Assembly (NCBI GenBank): GCA_008477525.1
Contig: SPDT01000007.1
Span: 3,100,001-3,164,000 of the forward strand
Reading direction: 5' to 3'
From: Hypomyces perniciosus
Taxonomy: Eukaryota; Ascomycota; Sordariomycetes; Hypocreales; Hypocreaceae
DNA length: 64,000 nt
The translations under genes and the position numbers were made by a program. A model generated the notes under the pieces. That model saw nothing but the letters and a program-made list of their open reading frames with translations, searched no databases and was not told where the DNA came from. Positions 34,084 to 44,591 of the stretch are shown piece after piece (the first letter of the stretch is position 1; each line of letters begins with the position of its first letter).

Positions 34084-35773
34084 AAATCTTCCTGGGCATG
34101 GGTTCTTGGGTACTAACCCATTACCTTGCGCAGCGTCGTTGCATTCATCACCAACGAACGCATTAGGATCCTCTCAGCTGCAGGTCGGGAAGCCCAGCTC
34201 CGCTCCAGAGCAACATGAGAACACCATCTAGGGACGGAGTATATACCCCGTACGTAATCCAAACATGCTGAGGCTCGGTACTAGTACTACTTTGTACCTG
34301 GACCTAATAATACGACGCGGACAATAAGCAGGTGTACTACTACTAGGTAGTACCTACCTGTAGTAGTAGTCTCAGCTTTTTTCCCGCTCAATTTTCCGGC
34401 GTCGTACTTCGTAGTCACAGCTTGGCCTTAGTACATACCAGTACGGAGTTGTACTACTAATACTGCTACTATTACTACTACTGCCAGTGCCCCGTCGACG
34501 CGCAGCCTTGCACTCACCTGCGAACCAACCGCCGCCACCTCCGAGGCCGCCGCTATTGACACCATTTTGCCTCTGCCACCGCGTCCGACTACCTCACACT
34601 ACTACCGCCGCGATCCGACGACCCAATACTGCCGCGCACATCGACTTGGTCAGCGTGTGGCAGCCTTTGCTCGCCGTTCCTGTGCCGTCGTGCCTGTCTG
34701 TGTCTGTGAGCCCAGTTCAGCCAAGCCAAGCCCAGGTCAGCCCAGTCAAGCACAGCCCACACGTGCCGACCCTGTCCTCTGGCCTCGCAGAACTGACAGG
34801 GCTTTTTTATGCTCTCTGCAGACATTCATTCACCCATCCAATCCCGTACGTACATTTTACTTGGCTGTACAAGGCCCTGTACGAAGTACAGCTCTCTCCC
34901 TTCCCTTCAGACGCCCAGACGACACCGAACACGCACCTCTACCTATTACCACTGCTACCACTGCTACACCACCACAAGAAGCATCCTGTCTGTTACCACA
35001 CCTGTTCGACCTGTTTGCACGTTCAGCAGCAGCCTATATCCTGTGCCTTGCTTCTCTTTTCCTGTTGCTACCCCCTACTGCCAAGGTACTACTGCACGAA
35101 ATTTTGTTGCGCGATTGGCACGCATCCTCGCACGGCGCGTGTTTGGGTGAACATACGACAAGTTGTCTCGATAGAGCGACGTGCATGCACATACTTCTAC
35201 GGCGTACACGGATTGCATGATAACGGAGTACATCGGTAGGTACCAACAAACGGCGCTACAGACCACCTCTTGTACCGCTGGTTGCTGAAGCTCCGTCTGC
35301 TGCTGCTGCTGGAGCCTTCCCTGCTCCTCGACCGTGCAATTCGTCGTCGAACGTTTTTTTTTTTCTTTCTCGGCTTCTTGATTCGAGGTGCTTTTGCTCA
35401 GGTAGGGTAGCTTGCAGCTTGGCCCCCTCGTCGTCCCTCACCTTCTGCATGCTCATTCGCCGCCTGCTCCCCTCCCCTCCCTCCTTCGGTCCGCGCGTCT
35501 TTTCCTTCTCGCCATCTGCCTTGACAACATGCCATGCGCCCCCATTGTCCTCCCCCCCTCTCCGATTGCGACTTGCTGCAGCCCGCTCGCGTCTATGCGA
35601 GATCCGTTCTTTACGCTGACCACTGTGGCTTGTTCCTTCTCCAGAGTCACCCATAATCCCGCCCTCCTCGCGACCTGGCTCGAGCTGCCCTCCATCTGTC
35701 GAGACACCCGCTTGCCTTTCACCGCGCGCGACAAGGCACAAGGCCTCTGATTCTTTGTATCGCATAAACTGCC

Positions 35774-38660
35774 ATGGGTACGTCTTTTTCTCTCTCGGCT
35801 CAGTCCGTCTCTATTACCTTTCTATCTATCTATCCGGATATCCATCTACTACTACCCCAGGTTCACTACCACTCACTCCCTATCCTGTTAAGCCTCCTTT
35901 GATCTTCTGCACCTCTTCACGCGTTCTTGCTCTGTTGAAACGCGTGCTCCCAACTTCGGCGCTGTTTTGTCGGCTCCAGGCCGGGTATTATATTATCTCT
36001 GGCCTTGCACTCGTCTCTCGCGACTTGCCACACACAGGTCTTCCTTCATTCAACGTGATACCACTTTGGATGTAACTTGCTGCCCCATTCCCAGCCGATA
36101 CTTTCTTCGGGCGATTCTTCTCGCGTCGCCTTTCCCCATCCACTCACTGCATTATCAGAACCCCCCTTACCTGCATGTCTCCCGCCCGGCCTACTCCGCT
36201 TGCTCTCTCTTCTCTGCACCCCACCACTCCCCCGGGTACCTGGCTGGTATTTCAACCACGTCTTCTCTCCTCCATCTCCTTCGCAGACTTCCCGTAATTG
36301 AGGGGTTCTTTTGGCTTCGTTTCTAACGTTTCTCTCTAGCTGACTCTGGCGATACCTACCGACCGGTAAGTTTTACGCATTTGCTGGCCTATTCTTTCTT
36401 TCTGTTTCATGCATTCTTTCTCCATGCGCTTCCATTTGGGATCCAAATCTTTGCGACTCCTGCGGCAGGCCCCGCATCAGTTTGGATCCCAAAGTATGAG
36501 CTTGAACAGGCCGCGTTTATGGAATGTCTCCAGCGGCCTGGGATTGCAGCGCCGCAAAGGCTCTTGCTACAAGAGAGGCGGCCCTACACCCAGCTGTTAA
36601 CTCATCACGAGCGCTTCCATCATTTCAATCACGCCACGTTGAAGACTCTCCTTGCCTAACTTGAATATGGGTATCAGATGTGGTAGTTGCCATCTGACTG
36701 GAATCAAGACGCCTTTCACATCACTACCATTGTTCGCTAGCAGGTCCATTGTATACCATGGGCAGCGCTAACCTAGCACAGCGCGAGAGGTCTCGATCGC
36801 CTCGACGACGTTCCAGAAGCCCAGGCCGACAAGCTCGTCGGCGATCCTACTCCCCTCGCAGCAGATCAAATAGCAGAGACGATTACCGCCGTGGTCGCGA
36901 CCGCTCCCCGATGACTGGCACAGGAGCAGCACCCGCCGGTGGTCCCACCGCTGGGTATGGCGGACAAGCCCCTCATCGGTCCTATGAGGAACGGGCTGCG
37001 GCCCGAGAGCAGATGATGAGCAACATCCGTGAAACCTCGCAGCAGGATCGCCGGGTTTATGTCGGCAACCTTTCGTACGATGTCAAATGGCACCACCTCA
37101 AGGATTTTATGAGACAAGGTGAGGTTCTCAAAAGTGAAGAAGTTGGAGTTTGGCACTAACGAGAGATTTTTATTTATAGCCGGAGAGGTTCTCTTTGCCG
37201 ACGTACTCTTGCTTCCAAATGGAATGTCGAAGGTGGGCTTCATCGCGTAGTTTTTGGTTGGCTTTCTTTTGTGGCTTTCTTCCCTTTCTGGCTTTGATGG
37301 ATGGTTGGGTTGACGGGTTGGGACGATGTCCTGGGATGATTGTAGGGATGCGGGTAAGTATCGCTGTCTCTGCAATAGTTTTCATTGGTGCTAATCATGA
37401 TCTGACAGAATTGTGGAATATGCTACAAGGGAGCAAGCCCAACAGGCTGTTGCTCAGCTCAGCAACCAGAATCTGATGGGACGCCTTGTTTACGTTCGAG
37501 AGGTCTGTTACATCCAACTCTGATCTAGATGACGTGGTATTAATTTTGGACTCTAGGATCGCGAGGCGGAACCTCGTTTCATCGGCGCTACGGGCGCCAG
37601 CTCTCGTGGTGGATTCGGCCCCAGTATGCCCAGTTTCAACCCCGGATACGGAGGCGCCCCAGGTGGAGGGGGCCGTCAGATCTACATTGCCAATGTCTGT
37701 TTGTCCCCACGCTACCTGAAATATGATGAGACTGACTTCAACTAGCTTCCCTTTAACGTGGGCTGGCAAGATTTGAAAGATCTCTTTCGGCAATCAGGTA
37801 AATCAAAGGGACTATTCAGGTTTTCGGCGACATCCCCTTGCTAATGTCGCTCACAGCTCGCGTTGGCGGTGTGGTACGTGCTGATGTGCATATTGGCCCT
37901 GATGGCCGGCCCAAGGGCTCAGGTATTGTTGTCTTCGAGAGTCCCGATGATGCTCGAAATGCCATCCAGCAGTTTAATGGCTATGATTGGCAAGGCCGTA
38001 TGCTAGAAGTCCGAGAGGACCGCTATGCCGGCGGTGGTGGCATAGGTTTTGCGGGCCGTGGTGGGTTCGGTGGTGGAATGCGAGGTAGCTTCGGTGGCGG
38101 CTTTGGTCGTGGCGGCTTTGGCGGTGGACGTGGTGGATTTGGATTTGGAGGCCGCGGCGGCTTCAGCGCCGGCAGCCCCGGCGGTGGCGGTAGTGGTACT
38201 GGAGGCTTCGATGCCTCTGCTGTGCCAGCGGTCCCCCCTAATCCTTTCACTGATAACGCCACGGCTGGAACCGACAGAAGCGAGACTATCTATGTTCGAA
38301 ATGTAAGCACATACGCCTTGTCCTCCGATGGCGCTCGCCGTTTTATGATGTGGACTTTTCTGACATCTCAAATAGCTACCTTGGTCGACGAGCAACGACG
38401 ATCTTGTTGAGCTGTTCACAACCATTGGCAAAGTGGAGCAGGCCGAGATTCAGTACGAGCCGAGCGGGCGATCCCGAGGAACCGGCGTAGTCCGTTTTGA
38501 CAATGCGGAAACCTCGGAGACGGCGATTGCCAAATTCCAGGGCTATCAGTACGGCGGTCGTCCTCTCAATCTGAGCTATGTCAAGTACTTGAACCAGGCA
38601 GGAAGCGACGCCATGGATACCGACCCCCATGCTGGACTGACCCAGGATCAGATCATGTAG
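35774..38660 (+). CDS. Three-RRM SR-type RNA-binding protein (Gbp2/Hrb1-like)
   Basis: Ten coding exons give 480 residues: 35774-35777, 36340-36365, 36782-37118, 37180-37232, 37346-37353, 37409-37502, 37557-37694, 37746-37797, 37857-38302 and 38376-38660. The spliced start reads MADSGDTYRPRERSRSPRRR, which joins a 4-nt exon, a 26-nt exon and exon 3 in frame. Then comes an Arg/Ser domain, RRM1 (RRVYVGNLSYDVKWHHLKDF...GCGIVEYATREQAQQAV), a Gly-rich linker, RRM2 (RQIYIANLPFNVGWQDLKDLF...GSGIVVFESPDDARNAIQ), a long Gly/Arg/Phe-rich RGG region and RRM3 (ETIYVRNLPWSTSNDDLVELF). This order matches yeast Gbp2/Hrb1, which bind nuclear poly(A) RNA with THO/TREX and Mex67. Exon 5 is only 8 nt (GGATGCGG) and completes the RNP1 motif. 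A later ATG at 36758 could start a shorter form. Family is sure; the first two exons are inferred from frame and splice signals. Confidence 0.85.
36435..36540 (+). other. Structured hairpins inside intron 2 of the RRM gene
   Basis: Intron 36366-36781 (416 nt) holds a perfect 13-bp inverted repeat, TTTGGGATCCAAA at 36435-36447 and its complement at 36481-36493. Its loop contains a second stem, TGCGG/CCGCA at 36461-36465/36472-36476. Just beyond lies a perfect 8-bp stem, CAGGCCGC at 36507-36514 with GCGGCCTG at 36533-36540. Surrounding intron sequence is otherwise plain and pyrimidine-rich. The pairing is seen; a regulatory role is inference. Confidence 0.6.
37346..37353 (+). other. 8-nt coding microexon (exon 5 of the RRM gene)
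   Basis: GGATGCGG stands between acceptor GATTGTAG (ending 37345) and donor GTAAGT (37354). With it, the protein reads MSKGCGIVEYAT, the RNP1 strand of RRM1. Without it, the joined exons shift frame and the strand is lost. Flanking introns are 113 nt and 55 nt. Confidence 0.85.
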
Positions 38661-40176
38661 TAGTTGTTTGATCTGGAGCAGGTTAACTCGTATGGGTTGC
38701 ACGGCACTCTTTTACCGGAGTATCGTCGACAATCTTGGCCTTGTCTGTTTCATCTTTCTTTTGCTATTTCGGGTCTTCTTTTGTCAACATTCATTCGCAT
38801 GTTCCTCCAGGTTAAAAAATTGATTGCGGGTTCAGATACTGCGTTTAGGGGGAGGGTTTCAAATCTAGGTCGAACTCGAACTTAGTCTGACAACAGCGAG
38901 CAATGATGTAACACAGCGATGGTAGGCCAACAAATCGGCCACACATCACCTGGTGGATAAGCACTTGGTCTTGGTTTTGGTCTCCTTCGAGTTTGAAGAA
39001 AATTGGGACCGCGAGATGGAACTCGGAGGTTTTTACGTCGTTTCATTTTTCAAAAAAAGTACTGGCAAATGTTTCTTTCACCTCGGGCATGTTGGGGTTG
39101 ACAGGTGCCCTACCTAGAATGTACCACCAATGAGCATCTGACGGTCCTTGGACAGGTCAGCCCTAGATGCCGACGATTAGGCATGGAATGCGAGCGTAGG
39201 AGAATGAATGGAACGAGACCAACGACAGTCGGAGCCAACTTATCAAAAATAGCGCATCCTTGGACCTCTATTAACCGACACTTTTACAATCTTTCCAGGT
39301 CTGCCTGACGATAACAGGAGTTGAAGTTGTGGGGGGCGAACTGTCTCACCGTAGACATGTCCTGTAGATCATAGGAAGACATTTGGTGCTAGTTTTGCGA
39401 TCCGAACAAACAGTGGGTGAGAACATACGAGGGTTAAGCATTTGCTGCTGGGTTGTTTTGTCGGTTGATCTACGCCATCAATCGGCAGAGCGACTCTTAC
39501 ATTTCCCTCTTCGATAGAAACAAGTGAGGTCAGCCCAACGGCCAGGGCCTGATATGCCGAATACGCACAACATATCACGTTCATGTTGTCCCAAGAACTT
39601 CTCCATACCTGAACAGTCTCCGTATACAAGCAACAGGACAAGCGCGCTATTTTCACTGTAACGGCATGTTGGAGGGCAGCATTGGTCGTCTCATTAGACT
39701 TGGTTACAGGCCTCCGCCTAGGTTGTGTTTGGCGATGGGGATATAGCCCTTGGACTTCCACAGCCCCAACCACGGAGTCGTATTCAATTCACACTGGGGT
39801 CGGAATATATGGGCGCGAAGAGATGATTTATTTCATTTACTCGTGTATGTTTTACAGTGCCAATCCCACAGCTACACGAATTCTTAAATCGCAGCAAAGT
39901 ACTATTTGCGATGTTGCAGCTCCAGTGTATTGAGGGTTATGACGAGCAACCATATAGTCAGTCTGGCCATCAAAAAAATGTTGGAAGGAAAGATAAAAGC
40001 ATCGGCATCTTGGAGGATGATAGTCGAGTGTGACTTTTTGGCTATTTCTTCAAAACCGGTGGCCAACGCCTGCTCCGTGTATTGGTAGTAGAAACTGGTA
40101 GATCCAAAACATCAACCTCTCCAACTCCGCCCATTGAACGACTTTTACATGACCCTCCAAAGAAAATATGGCTATT
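38661..40176. other. Intergenic 1.5 kb, RRM gene and SRP14 3' ends
   Basis: Convergent 3' flanks. The minus-strand frame 39369-39773 (134 codons) has no recognisable content, and no repeat of note was seen. None of the 9-mer motif copies fall here. Confidence 0.55.
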
Positions 40177-40736
40177 TCAAGCTGCTACCTTCTTTTTCTT
40201 CGCCTTCGCCTTCTTCTTGCTGCGGTCTCTTGGTTTTAGTGCCACCATACCCGCTTTGCAGACATCGGCGAAGCGGAGATAGAAGGCTTCCAGCTCATGA
40301 GGCTGAACAGCGGTGGATAATTTGACCTTATTAGATCTATCCCTCTTTGACTTGCCATTTGTAGCACGAACAATGACAGGTAGTGGCTTGCTTGGGTGGA
40401 GGTCAGGAAAGGGATCTGCTGCTGTCGGAGAGGGTTCGTTCTGATCATGTGAGACTAGCCATAAGTTAGAGCACGCAATCCAGCTTAATTTGATGAGGGT
40501 GTGAACATGACTGTATGGAAAGCCTCTGTGAAATGGGAATATCTTACGCCGCTTTTGTATTAGGCGGATGCCCCCATGATCGCTGCCCTTTTGGTGATTG
40601 AACAAGTCACCAAGTTTGGCGAAGAACTGAGATTTGCGCGTGTCAGCGAGAGCCACATGAGCGGATGGATAGCCAGCCAGGATCGCCTGGAGGATAGGAG
40701 TCGGACCTCATCTTGGTTGAGGTATTCGGGGTCCAT
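40177..40736 (-). CDS. SRP14: Signal recognition particle subunit SRP14
   Basis: SRP14 binds the Alu domain of SRP RNA and slows translation elongation while the ribosome docks at the ER. Three minus-strand exons, 40736-40707, 40626-40548 and 40454-40177, give 128 residues. The protein reads MDPEYLNQDEFFAKLGDLFNHQKG, then GGIRLIQKRLSHDQNEPSP across the second intron, KPLPVIVRATNGKSKRDRSNKVKLSTAVQPHELEAFYLRFADVCKAGMVALKPRD, and a lysine-rich tail ending KKKKVAA. The length and the IVRATNGK/KVKLSTAV strand pair are typical. Donor 1 is unusual (GAG|GTCCGA). Acceptor 2 is CTAG at 40455, chosen over the nearer ATCAG because it keeps frame and restores KRLS. It is divergent from SGD1 across 324 bp. 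Confidence 0.93.
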
Positions 40737-41060
40737 GATGGCCCGGGGCGGCACAGAATCGCCGGTGGGAGAAGGATGTGGGGGACGAATATGAGTGATG
40801 AGAATACTAACTGTACTGAGTGAAGAAGTGAGGCACACAACTTGCCCCGCCACATGCATTTGCCACCAGCCACAGCAGCCATGGACCCGTCCACTAAAAT
40901 TTGGTTGCAGATTCAAAGTAGCATCACGGCAACTTACAATTCTTGTCGCCTCTCATCATGGCATTGATAACATCAGGCCACTTGGCGTAGCTCTCCATCC
41001 GGCGATCCAAGCTTTCAATATAGATACATTAAGGGGGACTGAGTTTCTATTCCCATCACC
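40737..41060. promoter_or_regulatory. Shared divergent promoter SRP14 / SGD1
   Basis: The 324-bp spacer must carry both promoters. No TATA box was seen. Both genes are growth-linked (SRP and ribosome biogenesis), which makes shared control plausible but unproven. Confidence 0.5.
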
Positions 41061-43691
41061 ATGCCATCCACCGCAGTCTCTGAGCTCCAGCAGAAGCTCT
41101 TCAAACGAATGGGCATAGATGTGCCAACGCAAGGACAGGGTCAAGGGCGAAAGAATTATGCCCCAAGAGGGTCTACCAAACCGCTAACACGAAAACTGCA
41201 ACGAAAGGCCCAGAGAGTGCAAAAAAAGGCACAGCGATACTCGAGCCAGCCTAATTCTACGCCTCATTCTCACTCCCACTCCCAAGGCGGTGCTCCTAGG
41301 GGAGGGAAGAATTTTCAGCACTCGCGCCACCAACCACAAAGAGCTTCCTCAAGACTGAATGAGACCAACGACAGTGAAGACGATGGCCAGCTCTCAGATG
41401 AGGATGAGGATGTGGATCACGAAGAGATGGATATGGGACTGGATGACCCCAGCAGCGACGAAGAGGGCAGCGATGATGAGGATGAAAGCGAGCCCATTGA
41501 TGACGAGGAAGAACCCCCACCAAAAAAATTGTCTGGGCACAATGGCCTGTCGAGAGTGGTCCGCGAAAAGCTTGCGCAAGATGACGCTGAAATCGATGAG
41601 CTTGAGAGAAAGTTGGGTATTAAAAAGGGGAGATCCTCCTTGCCGAAAGCGTTCAAGGAAGATGGCCTCGACGAGATCATGGGCGGCCTTGGTGGGGACA
41701 TTTCGGATAGCGAAGATGACGAAACATTGAAAAGGAAGCGCGACTACGATGACTGGCTGGCTTCCAAGAGAAGGAAAACAAATTCAAAATCCCTGGCAAC
41801 CCAAAGCGACGACGCTGAAACTATGTCAGAAAACTCACAAGATGATGATAATGACGATGCTCTGGATACCTCAGGAGAACATGATGAGACTGGCATTGAT
41901 GGGCAATCCTTTGATGGCTTTGGCTCTGATGATGAAGAGGCAGACCAACCTCAAAAGCCAAAAAAGGAAAATCCATACGTGGCACCAACCACTGGCGCGG
42001 TCATTGCCAAATACATACCACCGTCATTGCGGAAGACGTCGGGATCCGAGTCTGAAGCGAGAATCCGATTGCAGAAACAGATCCAAGGCTTGATTAATCG
42101 TTTAACTGAAGCCAATATCCTGTCTATTGTCCAATCGACAGAAGAGCTTTACCAGAATAATGCCAGAGGCGATGTCACTGAGTTATTGATTAATACCATT
42201 CTGGCTCAAATGCACAAGCCTGAGAGCATTCCGGATCAATTCTTCGTGCTCACAGGAGGGTTTTCGGCTGCGATTTACAAGGTCATTGGATCGAGTTTCG
42301 GGTCACATCTTGTCCGCCAAGTGGTGAAAGATTTTGGTGATGCATATGAAAAGTCTGGGAAGCAGGAGGGTGATTCATCAGCCATTCGGAAGGAGTCGTC
42401 AAACATGATTGGTTTCCTTACACAACTCTACCTATTCGAAGTTGTCAGCTGCAAAATCATATTTGACTACATGGAGAGGCTTCTCGTGGACTTGAGCGAG
42501 CTGAACGTCGAGCTACTTCTGCGTATATGTCGTATGGCCGGTCGTCTCCTGCGTAGGGACGACCCGCTTGCACTCAAACATGTTACGTCAATCCTGAATA
42601 AGGCCGTATCTCAGGTTGGATACGCGAATATCTCAGCCCGCACCAAGTTCATGATCGAGACGATCAATGATCTCAAGAATAGCAAACCAAAAGCCAGGGG
42701 TATGGATTCATCTATTGTGTCTTCGCATGTCCTTGGCATGAGAAAGCGCCTCGGTGAGCTCAAGTCTCAGTCACGGAGGCTCGACGGGCTCGCACCAATG
42801 GGGGTCGGTCTTCATGATATTGAAAAAGCGGACACTCAGGGGAAATGGTGGCTGGTGGGAGCGAGTGTTCCGGCAAAGGAGAATCAACAAGACGTCAAGA
42901 ATACATCAAAGACATCTGGTGATGACTCTATGGATTTGACAGATAACGAGGACATGGACTTTGTCCTGCCAGATTATCCCAAAAAGGCCCGCTCGCAGGG
43001 CTTCAATACCGCAGCACAGATAGGCATTTTTACCGCCATCATGTCAGCAACAAACTACGAGCACGGCTATCGACAATATGTTGGGCTGGGACTAAAAAAG
43101 GATGATCAGCTTGAGATCGCACGTGTTCTCGTGCAGTGCGTGGGAAGCGAGGCTCAATACAACGAATATTATGTGTTGGTGGGCAGGCAAGCTTGCATTA
43201 ATAGCAGGGTTAGATTCGCCTTTCAAAACAGACTTTGGAGAATATTTCGGGGCCTTGGCGAGTCGATGTTTGGAGAGGAGGCCGACGACGACGACGAGAC
43301 GATAGAGAGCGAAAGGATGAAGGATGAGAGGCGAATAAGCCATGTGGCTCGTTTCTATGCATTCTTAATAGCCGATGGGGCCCTGGGCATCTCCGTGTTG
43401 AAGCCATTGAACTTGCCTGAGATGAGTTCATGGACGTTATTATTTGTGGAGTGGCTCATGATCAATCTCTTGCGGGCTTGCAGGGACAAAGAGGTAAAAG
43501 AAAATACTAAAGTTGGCAAGGTGTTTGGTGCTGCGGAAGAGCTGCCATCCCTTGCAGCTGGTATTCATTGGTTTCTGCGGAAGAAGGTCCGCAAGACCAA
43601 GTTGATATCTGCTAAGGAGGCCAAAAAGTTGAGGCAAGTAAGGGAAAAGGTTCAGGTGGTTGTCCAAGGCCAGGCTGTGGCACAGGATTAG
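41061..43691 (+). CDS. SGD1: Nucleolar MIF4G/MA3 protein Sgd1 (NOM1 homologue)
   Basis: Sgd1/NOM1 is a nucleolar factor for 18S rRNA maturation that recruits a DEAD-box helicase (Fal1/eIF4A3) through its MIF4G domain. A single exon encodes 876 residues. The N-terminal 330 residues are charged and disordered, with basic repeats (RKLQRKAQRVQKKAQ) and acidic blocks (DEDEDVDHEEMDMG), and the family-conserved DEIMGGLGGDISDSEDDE. MIF4G runs from about residue 330 (RIRLQKQIQGLINRLTEANI) to about 560. MA3 runs from about 650 (GFNTAAQIGIFTAIMSATNYEHGYRQYVGLGLK) to the end, with INSRVRFAFQNRLWRIFRGLGE. The protein ends in a basic tail. An intronless gene is unusual among its neighbours but usual for this family. 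Confidence 0.94.
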   Translation: MPSTAVSELQQKLFKRMGIDVPTQGQGQGRKNYAPRGSTKPLTRKLQRKAQRVQKKAQRYSSQPNSTPHSHSHSQGGAPRGGKNFQHSRHQPQRASSRLNETNDSEDDGQLSDEDEDVDHEEMDMGLDDPSSDEEGSDDEDESEPIDDEEEPPPKKLSGHNGLSRVVREKLAQDDAEIDELERKLGIKKGRSSLPKAFKEDGLDEIMGGLGGDISDSEDDETLKRKRDYDDWLASKRRKTNSKSLATQSDDAETMSENSQDDDNDDALDTSGEHDETGIDGQSFDGFGSDDEEADQPQKPKKENPYVAPTTGAVIAKYIPPSLRKTSGSESEARIRLQKQIQGLINRLTEANILSIVQSTEELYQNNARGDVTELLINTILAQMHKPESIPDQFFVLTGGFSAAIYKVIGSSFGSHLVRQVVKDFGDAYEKSGKQEGDSSAIRKESSNMIGFLTQLYLFEVVSCKIIFDYMERLLVDLSELNVELLLRICRMAGRLLRRDDPLALKHVTSILNKAVSQVGYANISARTKFMIETINDLKNSKPKARGMDSSIVSSHVLGMRKRLGELKSQSRRLDGLAPMGVGLHDIEKADTQGKWWLVGASVPAKENQQDVKNTSKTSGDDSMDLTDNEDMDFVLPDYPKKARSQGFNTAAQIGIFTAIMSATNYEHGYRQYVGLGLKKDDQLEIARVLVQCVGSEAQYNEYYVLVGRQACINSRVRFAFQNRLWRIFRGLGESMFGEEADDDDETIESERMKDERRISHVARFYAFLIADGALGISVLKPLNLPEMSSWTLLFVEWLMINLLRACRDKEVKENTKVGKVFGAAEELPSLAAGIHWFLRKKVRKTKLISAKEAKKLRQVREKVQVVVQGQAVAQD

Positions 43692-44591
43692 ATGGGTATT
43701 AATTGTGTAGTGGCGTGTTGATTTTGCCAACACAGCAATCGAACTGGATATATAGGGCCTTATATTCAACATTACATACTTTGACATGGACATGATCATC
43801 AAATAACGTGGTGAACAGGTGTGGCGGAGCCTCCCGGTCTGGCTTCTTCGGGGTCAAAGAGGTGCTTTGTATCTATGAAGTATTATTAAATGGGATGGAA
43901 TTTTCGACCTATGTACATGCTTTACGAAGTACCTACGAGTAGTACTTCGTACAAGCAATCGATTTCTCATCCGGCTCCCCATTTGAACGGCTCTGCAGCC
44001 CGGGATTTCCCTTGAGGCCGGTTATTATTACTAGTACCTATTAGGTACTCCATAGCTTTGGGGAGCATACAAAGTACAATCGACCCCTATAACGGTCGTC
44101 GCCGTGCTGTAACGTGCTGTAACAAAGACATGTAGGCATAAAGGCACCCCAGGAGGAAATAGCCTACTTGCTGTTTGCCACTGTGAGCTATTGATGGGAT
44201 ACCTGGTCTCATATATCCTCGCCTCTTCATTGGCGGTTTCGCCCTTTATCCAGGCCGTTCCGTGCCTAAGCGATGAAGACCGGTTTGCGGAGCAGAGGCT
44301 ACGAAAAAAAATTGGAAGTCCAGCAGACCAACAATGACGGAAGCTAAGGGGTGCGAGGTACTGGTACCTAGTCGACACGGGGAATCAGGGGGGCCACTGA
44401 GCAGAGGTACGTACCCTGTGTCATGCGGTTGAGTGCTCCGCCAGCTGAGCTTCTCCAACAAGCAGTGCACCAAACAGCAACCTTTGAATTGCTTTGTACT
44501 ACTACTACACTTGTGCACCTCCATTGCAACGGGTCCCTTCTCTCCATCACATATCAATTGACTATTGATAACCCATCAAAGGTTGCCCAGC
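43692..44591. other. Intergenic, SGD1 3' region and LPD1 promoter
   Basis: It contains TACGAAGTA at 43923-43931 and TACTTCGTA at 43943-43951, forming an inverted pair 11 bp apart, and a TAC/TAG step at about 44027-44048. No gene or RNA was seen. Confidence 0.55.

Larger units (their letters stand above)
31909..35773. other. 3.9 kb spacer with TAC/TAG palindromes, microsatellites and a pyrimidine-rich leader
   Basis: No convincing gene. Contents from left: 9-mers of the TACKRAGTA type at 32164 and 32487, a GTAT tract at about 32934-32953, a GAA/GCA tract at 33198-33247, 9-mers at 33284, 33504 and 33757, a palindromic TAC/TAG block at 33858-33895, 9-mers at 34002, 34405 and 34880, a GA tract at 34051-34083 and another dyad at about 34332-34370. 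From about 34480 to the start of the RRM gene the plus strand is pyrimidine-rich; two overlapping open frames (34487-35239 and 34567-35220) run through it in different frames, which argues for base composition rather than coding. Confidence 0.55.

Noticed and set aside
35256..35765. 169-codon minus-strand frame, Arg/Glu/Gly-rich
   Set aside because: It is the antisense of a pyrimidine-rich tract; the composition alone explains the charged reading.
39369..39773. 134-codon minus-strand frame between the RRM gene and SRP14
   Set aside because: No family resemblance, no splice partner found, and mixed composition.
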